5,781 nucleotides of DNA, taken from contig JAEZVR010000034.1 in assembly GCA_023420715.1 (NCBI GenBank), positions 1 to 5,781 on the forward strand, given 5' to 3'. The first letter of the stretch is position 1. Each line of letters starts with the position of its first letter. The notes under the pieces were generated by a model, which was given only the letters and a program-made list of their open reading frames with translations, was not told the DNA's origin and made no database searches. The position numbers were made by a program, and so were the translations under genes. This DNA comes from Bacillota bacterium (GTDB lineage Bacteria > Bacillota > Clostridia > Saccharofermentanales > Fastidiosipilaceae). Of this stretch, positions 1 to 5,781 are shown piece by piece.

Positions 1-4
1 AACT

Positions 5-883
5 TTAAGTGATTAACTCTTGACAAAGCTGTCGATAACACAATACAGAAAGTTGTTCTGGGCGCGCTGAAAGATCCAAACCAAAAGATTTCAAAATGCG
101 GTTTACATCCGCTTGAAAACCAGCAAAATCCAGCACATCACATGGCTGTTTTGCCTTTAGATAGACCCGATACATGGCCGGCAATTGATGTTTAAGCATT
201 TTACGGCGTTGCCAAAAACAGGCCGTCAAAAAATTGTACCAGTTTAAACGCACGTCCAAAGGGGGGGCAGGTTGGCGAATTGCGAGTGTCCACACCGCCG
301 AATGCACATGCGGCGGCGGCACAAAGTGATGTGCAGCAACCTTCAACGGAACTGCCATCTCGCCGAGCAGATAACAAAACACATTTAAGGGGGCATAACG
401 CTTGCCGCTCACAGCCATCAAACGATGAGCCGCTTCTTCCTGGACCAAAAATACAAGACGGTCCAATGATTCAATTTGCAAGAGCACCTGCACAATTAAA
501 TCGGTCGTAATGTAATAGGGTACATTTGCAATGGCTTTACAGGTACGATTAACTGGGATGAGTTCATTAAAATTTATTTTACAAGCATCCGCAAAATGAA
601 GGTGGACCTGTTTTTTGTCAGCAAAGGTATCCATCAGTACAGGGCGAAGTCGCTCGTCAATTTCAATGCTATGAATCTCAGCACCTGTCCTGGATAATGC
701 CTCAGTAAGCGTGCCAGCACCTGCCCCAATTTCGAGGACCACGTCTGAGGCACAGATTTCACCCAGACTGACAATCTGCGCTAGAATCCGTTCATTTGCC
801 AAAAAATGCTGACCTAGCTCCTGCTTTAAATGAATGCTTCGAGCGGCCAAATCCGCTTTTAATTGAGCCTTTTCCGGCTTCAT
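5..883 (-). CDS. rsmA: 16S rRNA (adenine-N6,N6) dimethyltransferase RsmA/KsgA
   Basis: This is a 292-residue enzyme that dimethylates two adjacent adenines (A1518 and A1519 in E. coli numbering) in the 3' terminal hairpin of 16S rRNA, using SAM, during late 30S maturation. Loss of these methyls is the classic route to kasugamycin resistance. The sequence shows the N-terminal LGQHFL (23-28), SAM-binding motif EIGAGAGTLT (51-60), an acidic motif IEID (73-76), FADA (97-100), the catalytic NVPYYI (120-125, NxPY type), FVPPPHVHSAV (187-197) and the C-terminal helical domain with QRRKMLKHQL (225-234) and SARPEQLS (272-279). Length is normal for the family and no key motif is missing. The ATG overlaps the stop of the esterase-fold gene as ATGA, which supports this start and translational coupling. 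The TAA stop is four bases from the window edge, so downstream context is unknown. Confidence 0.97.
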   Translation of the reverse strand: MKPEKAQLKADLAARSIHLKQELGQHFLANERILAQIVSLGEICASDVVLEIGAGAGTLTEALSRTGAEIHSIEIDERLRPVLMDTFADKKQVHLHFADACKINFNELIPVNRTCKAIANVPYYITTDLIVQVLLQIESLDRLVFLVQEEAAHRLMAVSGKRYAPLNVFCYLLGEMAVPLKVAAHHFVPPPHVHSAVWTLAIRQPAPPLDVRLNWYNFLTACFWQRRKMLKHQLPAMYRVYLKAKQPCDVLDFAGFQADVNRILKSFGLDLSARPEQLSVLCYRQLCQELIT

Positions 884-3525
884 ACCGTATCCCCCGAGGA
901 CTTTTGCGATTTTGACGCAGAGACATCTGGAGCCACCATTTCGGGAGATGCCAAAACAGCCGGAGACCGCAACGGAAACACCACATCCTTTAAAAATCGT
1001 TCACGCGCCAGAACCAGCAGACTTTCCATGACAGACTGATCCGCATTCAATCGAACGTCTGTTTTTGAATGATTGTCTAGCCCTTCAATGCTGCGAACCT
1101 CCGAGCGCTTCGTTTCAACAGGCAAAGGGCAAGCGGCGTCCACGAAACGGAATTGATCAAAATACAAACGACCAGACCGCAGTTTATCCAGCACTTCAAC
1201 CCGAAAGGGCTCATAAAGGCCCAACTGGCATTCCTGTAAATCAAAAATAAAGGTTTGCCACTCTGACGAAACAGAGACGGTTTGCCATTGGGTCGCCCCC
1301 ACCAACCGAATATCTTTGGGACGACCATCTGCATTGAACACCGAAAAAATGAGCTGAGAAAACCGGCGAATATCGGTAATTGGACGCGGAAATAAAGGTG
1401 TTATATTCGGTGTCAAAATGGTCATTTGAGGCGAAGATCCCGCGTAGCTAATTTCAAGCGCACCGGTACCATTGCGTTTATGTACATCTTGGATCCGCAT
1501 ACGCACATCTGCATGGGTATGTGCAACCCACACAGGCTGCCAATTACTGGGACAAATCTGATCAAGGCACTGCTCCTGAACCGCACGGCGAACCAATTTA
1601 GTTAAATAGGTCTGAACGTTATCAGCCGATAAATCAGCTGGCGCAACTAAGGGGCGAATACGCTTAATCGCCGAAAAAGGCACTTCCGACGGCCGGATCG
1701 GCTTTTTACCATTCTCGAGTGCATAAAATGGCTTCTGCATTCGGACGGTCTCACCTGGTTTAAGGTCTTTTTCCGAAGCGGAAACTGCCTCAGATGCCCC
1801 ACCGCCGAGTTGACGCAAGATTGGGTCAAACTGTTGGCTGACCGTTTGCCACAATTGGTTTAAATCGAGATCGATTGTCCAGCGTCGCAATTGATCTGCC
1901 TCAAGCCATGTTGCATCGACCGCAGGCAAACCGGGATCTAAAGCGGTGGAAAAAGGTGCAACCCCCAAATTTTCAAAAGATTGAAGATTCGCCACTGCAC
2001 CATCTGCACAGTAGCCATAGGTCACCTGTTTTGGAACGGGTATATCTGGATGCCAACACATCACCTGCATCCCGTATAACATCTTAGCTTGTGCCGTTCG
2101 ATAAACACCGTCCGCGCCACAAATGGCAAAACCACGCAAAATCTGATCTGAAGATTTTAGACAAAGCCCCTGCATCAAATGATCAAAAGACAACATCAAT
2201 TTTTCATTAATGCGTTGAACTTTTGAAATTTCAGGAGATGTTTTTGGGACTTGACGGTGATATGCCATACCAAGAGCCACCGTTGCACAACGTTTACCCC
2301 AGGCCAATTTGTATTGCGGATATCGAGGGGATCGCCATAGACGATGCGTGCGATCATAATCCGGCGGCAAGTCGGCAATCGAAACATAAGACCAGTGATT
2401 CGGATTCAGGGCACGCATCCGTGCCAGCATCAGATTGAACTTGGCAACCGCATCATCTTTAAATTCAAGATGGGTGAACGTTGGAATGCCTGTATATATC
2501 TGGGTGATCGCTTCTCCAGGAATCGTGGCAAAAATCTTTTTCCAACTTTTGATTTGCAAAGCAAAAGCCAATTCATACCAGGGACGTTGGACAATGTCTA
2601 TTTCACCCTGCGCAAATACCATCCCACGGACAACCATGCCCTTTAAAGGTGCAATTTTATGATTAAAAAAAACACTGGGCTGTCGAATACTTTTGCGCGA
2701 TTTGGACAACCACGCATCAGCTTCAACCCACAACTGCATCTTTTTTAATGCAGCAACGTATTTAGGCTGGGACAAGATGGTTTCCCGATCGATCCATGTA
2801 TGAATTTGCGCCTCCGACAAACTGGTGTCGACAATGCCGATCGGCACATTCAAGGCGCGCTCCAGTTCCAAAGCAAAATAAGTGCCCACCGCAGACAGTT
2901 GTGGAAAGAGTTCTTCGTCCCCGCGTTGCGTCCAATAAGCATCCTTCAATTGGGTTTGCGGCTCAAACGAAAACGCGCCTTCTTTTGGATCAATGCCGAA
3001 CGATGGCTGACAAAAGATACGAATCCCATGATGACCTTGGAGACTGTGCTGATATTTCCCTTGGTCTGCAACAGACAAAGGCATTTCCATATTACCTTGC
3101 CCTGCCATGACCCAAACTTCACCAACAAGAATATCTTCTATCGTAACAACTTGAGTGACATGATCTTCATCCAGCGGTAATTGTTTCAAGCATTCAACGG
3201 TACAACCTTCCTCTTGCAAACGGTCAAATAGCCGCTGACCGTTGCCAGCAAAAAAAGATCGCAAATCAAAACAATAAAACCGCAGCGTATAGGTTTGATA
3301 TCCGCCTTTCAGTGCCGGCAAATACCCTTCTTGTCTTGTATCAGAAGCAAAGAAAATGGTTTTTTGAAAAAGAGGTTTTTGGGGCTGATCTGATCGACAA
3401 AGCACATAGCCAACCAGACTTTGAGCCGGCGCTTGTATGGGGAAAACACAGGGCGCCGTTTGCTGAAGGACCAAACCGTCACAAAAATAACTCGGCAATT
3501 GAAGCATTGGCTTAATGGGCATCAT
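880..3525 (-). CDS. Sialate O-acetylesterase-fold protein, probably catalytically inactive, with C-terminal jelly-roll extension
   Basis: This is an 881-residue protein without signal peptide or membrane segments. Its first 530 or so residues follow the SASA/SGNH-hydrolase family in order: LPSYFCDGLVLQ (10-21), IEDILVGEVWVMAGQGNMEM (129-148), VPIGIVDTS (227-235), APLKGMVVRGMVFAQGE (292-308), KLAWGKRCATVAL (406-418), GFAICGADGVY (465-475) and the closing VANL...GVAPFST (511-527). Active members remove O-acetyl groups from sialic acids or other glycans. Here the nucleophile position in GQSN is Gly144, the block II GG is Ser237-Glu238, and the IHP histidine is Tyr402; QGE (306-308) is kept. Residues 660-797 look like a beta-rich CBM-like jelly roll ending LYFDQFRFVD. 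The region between (about 530-655) and the tail after 800 are unassigned. Family members are usually about 480-650 residues, so this one is long. The start has AGAGGAG seven bases upstream. It overlaps both neighbours. Fold assignment is strong; loss of activity is inferred. Confidence 0.85.
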   Translation of the reverse strand: MMPIKPMLQLPSYFCDGLVLQQTAPCVFPIQAPAQSLVGYVLCRSDQPQKPLFQKTIFFASDTRQEGYLPALKGGYQTYTLRFYCFDLRSFFAGNGQRLFDRLQEEGCTVECLKQLPLDEDHVTQVVTIEDILVGEVWVMAGQGNMEMPLSVADQGKYQHSLQGHHGIRIFCQPSFGIDPKEGAFSFEPQTQLKDAYWTQRGDEELFPQLSAVGTYFALELERALNVPIGIVDTSLSEAQIHTWIDRETILSQPKYVAALKKMQLWVEADAWLSKSRKSIRQPSVFFNHKIAPLKGMVVRGMVFAQGEIDIVQRPWYELAFALQIKSWKKIFATIPGEAITQIYTGIPTFTHLEFKDDAVAKFNLMLARMRALNPNHWSYVSIADLPPDYDRTHRLWRSPRYPQYKLAWGKRCATVALGMAYHRQVPKTSPEISKVQRINEKLMLSFDHLMQGLCLKSSDQILRGFAICGADGVYRTAQAKMLYGMQVMCWHPDIPVPKQVTYGYCADGAVANLQSFENLGVAPFSTALDPGLPAVDATWLEADQLRRWTIDLDLNQLWQTVSQQFDPILRQLGGGASEAVSASEKDLKPGETVRMQKPFYALENGKKPIRPSEVPFSAIKRIRPLVAPADLSADNVQTYLTKLVRRAVQEQCLDQICPSNWQPVWVAHTHADVRMRIQDVHKRNGTGALEISYAGSSPQMTILTPNITPLFPRPITDIRRFSQLIFSVFNADGRPKDIRLVGATQWQTVSVSSEWQTFIFDLQECQLGLYEPFRVEVLDKLRSGRLYFDQFRFVDAACPLPVETKRSEVRSIEGLDNHSKTDVRLNADQSVMESLLVLARERFLKDVVFPLRSPAVLASPEMVAPDVSASKSQKSSGDTV
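891..895 (-). promoter_or_regulatory. Weak ribosome binding site for rsmA
   Basis: On the minus strand, GGGGG lies seven bases before the rsmA ATG at 883. It matches the anti-Shine-Dalgarno sequence poorly compared with the leaders of the two genes upstream. Together with the ATGA overlap, this suggests rsmA translation depends partly on ribosomes terminating at the esterase-fold gene. Confidence 0.4.
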
Positions 3526-4273
3526 GAATGCGCTCCTCTGCCATGGCTAATGGCAAAACCATATTTTCTGATTGTTTATGGGGTTTGATATACAATTCAT
3601 CTCGAATCAAGATCGCATTTTCGACGATTGATTCATCCACTTGAAAGTGCTTGACCAAAGCCTGACAGACCAAGTCAATTCGCAGGTTTTCATGACTACC
3701 TGCCTTAACCTTTAAAAACAAGGTGTCTGCATCCTTGGCCTGGACCGTTATCAAATAAGGGGCAATATCAACCGTCCGCTGCTTACCTTTGGAAAATTTG
3801 TCCACCCATAGTGCTTCAGCCCGTTGGAGTGCCTCTGCATATTGGCCAGCACCGGAAAAAGAAATCCGATAATCTGCTGCAACAACCTGACCCATTAACT
3901 GTTTGGTCTCTTGGGGCATCCGTCCAATTTCATGCAACACATAGCCGCTCGATAAAACCGCAGACAGCGCATGAAAAAAATCGTCTAACGATACAATTTG
4001 CGTGCAGGCCACATCCACGTAATCGTGAACAGTCTCCACACCAACACCAACCGGCAGGGCAAATACCAGTTCAGGCCGGGGATTAAAGCCCTGTGAATAC
4101 GAGATCGGCAAATTTGCCCGTAACAGTGTGCGCTCAATGGTGCGCATTTGATCTAAATGACCCAGCCAGATGGGGGCGCCGGATCTGCCAAAACAAAGGC
4201 GATAGATGATCCGAGCTTGCGCGCCTGGCTTGCGTTGATTCGGTGACTGTGGTACCTGGCGTTTTGGGCTCAT
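3512..4273 (-). CDS. Radical SAM-linked protein, DUF2344 (TIGR03936-like)
   Basis: This is a 253-residue protein of the DUF2344 family, which occurs next to, or fused to the C-terminus of, the TIGR03960 radical SAM protein. The sequence shows the conserved start YRLCFGRSG (24-32), GHLDQMRTIER (38-48) and YSQGFNPRPELVFALPVGVG (59-78). It has no Cys cluster, signal peptide or membrane segment, so it is probably a cytoplasmic partner of the upstream enzyme. An upstream ATG at 4330 would add 19 residues in the same frame. I prefer the ATG at 4273 because it overlaps the preceding stop as ATGA and has GGAAGG nine bases upstream, and because the conserved domain begins only at about residue 22. The 3' end overlaps the next gene by 14 bases. 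The molecular role of the family is unknown; a function in RNA or translation-related modification is only suggested by gene neighbourhoods. Confidence 0.92.
   Translation of the reverse strand: MSPKRQVPQSPNQRKPGAQARIIYRLCFGRSGAPIWLGHLDQMRTIERTLLRANLPISYSQGFNPRPELVFALPVGVGVETVHDYVDVACTQIVSLDDFFHALSAVLSSGYVLHEIGRMPQETKQLMGQVVAADYRISFSGAGQYAEALQRAEALWVDKFSKGKQRTVDIAPYLITVQAKDADTLFLKVKAGSHENLRIDLVCQALVKHFQVDESIVENAILIRDELYIKPHKQSENMVLPLAMAEERIHDAH
3533..3539 (-). promoter_or_regulatory. Ribosome binding site for the esterase-fold gene
   Basis: On the minus strand, AGAGGAG lies seven bases before the ATG at 3525, within the end of the DUF2344 gene. It is a near-ideal Shine-Dalgarno sequence. It suggests direct initiation at this gene despite the 14-base overlap, and it argues that the gene is still actively translated. 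A second in-frame ATG follows immediately at 3522, so the N-terminus could be one residue shorter. Confidence 0.7.
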
Positions 4274-5781
4274 ACACGACCGCCTTCCGCTGGCACCCCA
4301 GCGCCCTGTTTTTCGCGAAACATTGACCATGCAACTTCAGGATCATAGGGCTTTTTGCGTTCGGTCCCTGTCGGACAAATACCGCAGGCAAACTGATCGG
4401 CACCGCATTGATGACAAGCCAAGCGGCATTCTGTTGTCAATTCTGCTCGATGTGCCTTTTCCCACTCACGCCATAAAAATTCTTTGCTGACACCACAGCT
4501 AATATGATCCCATGGAAATACTTCTGTTTGTTCGCGCTGCCGTGTCGTGTAAAAGGCCGGATCCAAACCATGATCTGCCATCGCTTTCAAGCACACCGAC
4601 ATTTCAAACAAATCGTCCCAGGCATCAAAACGCATACCCGCGCGATGGCAATCGAGCAATACTTTCCCGAGACGGCGATCACCACGTGCCAATATCGCTT
4701 CCCATGCGGATACATCTGAACGGTGCCAAGCATACCGTATCGCACGATGGCGCATATGTGTTTTTAGGTAATCTTGTTTTTGACACATGGCTTCAATCGT
4801 ATCCTGACCAGCCCATTGAAAGGGGGTAAAAGGCTTTGGAATGAACATCGATGTACTCACATGAATGTCCAATCGCCGCTTGTGTCCAGTTTTTTCTTGA
4901 GCAGCCTGATAACAAGCGACAATTTTAAAAGCCAAGTCGGCAATGCCCTGAACATCTTCCATCGTCTCTGTGGGTAGACCCAACATAAAGTAGAGTTTGA
5001 CACCTGAATATCCCTGTTCAAAAGCAAGCTGACAGGCACGCATTAAATCCGTCTCGGTAATCCCCTTATTGATGACATCTCGCAAGCGTTGACTACCCGC
5101 CTCTGGGGCAAAGGTCAAACCAGATTTTCGTGTCCGATTAACACGATCCATCAAACCCATCGAAAAATTATCCAGTCTCAAAGACGGGACGGACAAACTG
5201 ACTTTGCGCGACTCGAGTTCGGCCAAAAGCGCATCTGTCAATTCCGGCAAACAGCTGTAGTCTGACGTAGATAAGGAGAGCAGACCCATTTCGTCATAAC
5301 CTGAGGAGGCAATCATTTTAAGTGCCTGCTCCAGCAAATTCTCCACACTGCGCTCACGTACAGGTCGATACAATTGACCCGCCTGACAAAAACGACATCC
5401 CCGCGGACAGCCTCTAAAAATCTCCAAAAAAATCCGATCGTGGACAATCTCTGTATTCGGCACAATAACATCGTCGGGCGTTTGAATGGCATTCAAATCC
5501 TTAACAATCGCTTTTTGAACCACGGCAGGTGCGGCGGCACAATTGGGCGGAATCTGCTGAACACGTCCATCCGGCAAATAAGAAACCTCATAAAATGACG
5601 GCACATAAATGCCTTGCAACTGTGCAAGACTGGCTAAAATATCCCGTTTTGTAATGGCTTCTCCTGCCTGATAGCGGACCTTATAGGATTGAATCAGTTG
5701 AGCAACTTCGACAATGAGCGACTCCCCATCACCCACCATCACGAAATCCAAAAAATCCGCCATGGGCTCACAACAATAAGC
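4270..5781 (-). CDS. Radical SAM protein, TIGR03960-like (5' end beyond window)
   Basis: This is a partial gene. The frame stays open to the right edge, and the codons just upstream of the Met at 5763 read A-Y-C-C-E-P, matching the family's internal 'EPMADF' stretch. That Met is therefore internal, and the true start lies outside the window. Counting from it, the radical SAM [4Fe-4S] motif CPRGCRFC (CxxxCxxC, Cys119/123/126, bases 5386-5409) is intact, followed by SLSTSDYS (163-170), a PSLRLDNFS strand (193-201) and the TFAPEAGSQRLR motif (217-228). The C-terminus has a second Cys group (C446-x3-C450-x2-C453-x6-C460-x2-C463) that may bind metal or another cluster. The family cleaves SAM reductively, but its substrate is unknown. 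Full-length members are about 600 residues and have an N-terminal domain, mostly missing here. The stop overlaps the next gene's start as ATGA. Family assignment is confident; biochemical role is not. Confidence 0.93.
   Translation of the reverse strand, partial: AYCCEPMADFLDFVMVGDGESLIVEVAQLIQSYKVRYQAGEAITKRDILASLAQLQGIYVPSFYEVSYLPDGRVQQIPPNCAAAPAVVQKAIVKDLNAIQTPDDVIVPNTEIVHDRIFLEIFRGCPRGCRFCQAGQLYRPVRERSVENLLEQALKMIASSGYDEMGLLSLSTSDYSCLPELTDALLAELESRKVSLSVPSLRLDNFSMGLMDRVNRTRKSGLTFAPEAGSQRLRDVINKGITETDLMRACQLAFEQGYSGVKLYFMLGLPTETMEDVQGIADLAFKIVACYQAAQEKTGHKRRLDIHVSTSMFIPKPFTPFQWAGQDTIEAMCQKQDYLKTHMRHRAIRYAWHRSDVSAWEAILARGDRRLGKVLLDCHRAGMRFDAWDDLFEMSVCLKAMADHGLDPAFYTTRQREQTEVFPWDHISCGVSKEFLWREWEKAHRAELTTECRLACHQCGADQFACGICPTGTERKKPYDPEVAWSMFREKQGAGVPAEGGRV
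4283..4288 (-). promoter_or_regulatory. Ribosome binding site for the DUF2344 gene
   Basis: On the minus strand, GGAAGG sits nine bases before the ATG at 4273, inside the 3' end of the radical SAM gene. It supports the ATGA-coupled start over the ATG at 4330. Confidence 0.6.

Noticed and set aside
261..267. A seven-C run on the coding strand of rsmA as a possible slippage or phase-variation tract.
   Set aside because: The frame is intact, the tract is short, and phase variation of a housekeeping rRNA methyltransferase is unlikely.
2196..2387. An alternative minus-strand frame across the block V region reads G-D-P-L-D-I-R-N, similar to the canonical GDPxDIHP of active esterases, suggesting a compensated double frameshift.
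   Set aside because: The main frame is continuous and aligns well with the family right across the region (RYPQYKLAWGKRCATVAL), and the alternative frame also lacks the catalytic His. The resemblance is short and probably chance.
2665..2672. An eight-T run on the coding strand of the esterase-fold gene as a possible slippage site just before block III.
   Set aside because: It simply encodes Val-Phe-Phe, the frame continues correctly, and there is no neighbouring stem-loop or slippery heptamer that I could identify.
2344..3180. Plus-strand open frames of up to 126 codons opposite the esterase-fold gene.
   Set aside because: They are antisense to a clearly conserved coding frame, have no recognisable motifs, and resemble no family I know.
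4274..4330. A longer N-terminus for the DUF2344 protein starting at 4330.
   Set aside because: The extra 19 residues lie wholly inside the radical SAM gene and precede the conserved domain. The ATGA start at 4273 has a suitable ribosome binding site.

Overview
The window is a fully coding, minus-strand stretch of four tightly packed genes. In transcription order (right to left) they are: a radical SAM protein that runs off the right edge; a small radical SAM-linked DUF2344 protein; an 881-residue protein with the sialate O-acetylesterase (SASA/SGNH) fold; and the 16S rRNA dimethyltransferase RsmA (KsgA). The first and second genes overlap by 4 bases (ATGA), the second and third by 14 bases, and the third and fourth again by 4 bases (ATGA). 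There are no intergenic gaps, so this looks like one translationally coupled operon. Only four bases lie beyond the last stop codon, so neither its promoter nor its terminator is in view.

The radical SAM/DUF2344 pair is typical of anaerobic Bacillota (Clostridia, Negativicutes) and some other anaerobes. The moderate base composition and Shine-Dalgarno-type leaders fit a clostridial-type bacterium. The exact organism cannot be named from this sequence. In such genomes the pair is often followed by ribonuclease G (rng) and rplU/rpmA. Here it is followed by the esterase-fold gene and then rsmA, which keeps an RNA/translation flavour but inserts an unexpected protein.

The most interesting gene is the esterase-fold protein (880-3525). 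The scaffold of the SASA family is recognisable along its first 530 or so residues, but the catalytic positions are changed. The nucleophile Ser of the GQSN motif is Gly (GQGN, codon 3094-3096). The Gly-Gly of block II is Ser-Glu. The catalytic His of the IHP motif appears to be Tyr (codon 2320-2322). The reading frame is intact over 881 codons and carries a long C-terminal extension with a probable jelly-roll carbohydrate-binding-like domain. It therefore looks like a retained pseudoenzyme rather than a decaying gene. Its presence between a radical SAM pair and a ribosome-maturation methyltransferase is the strongest lead in the window.

No RNA genes, mobile elements, CRISPR arrays or notable repeats were seen.
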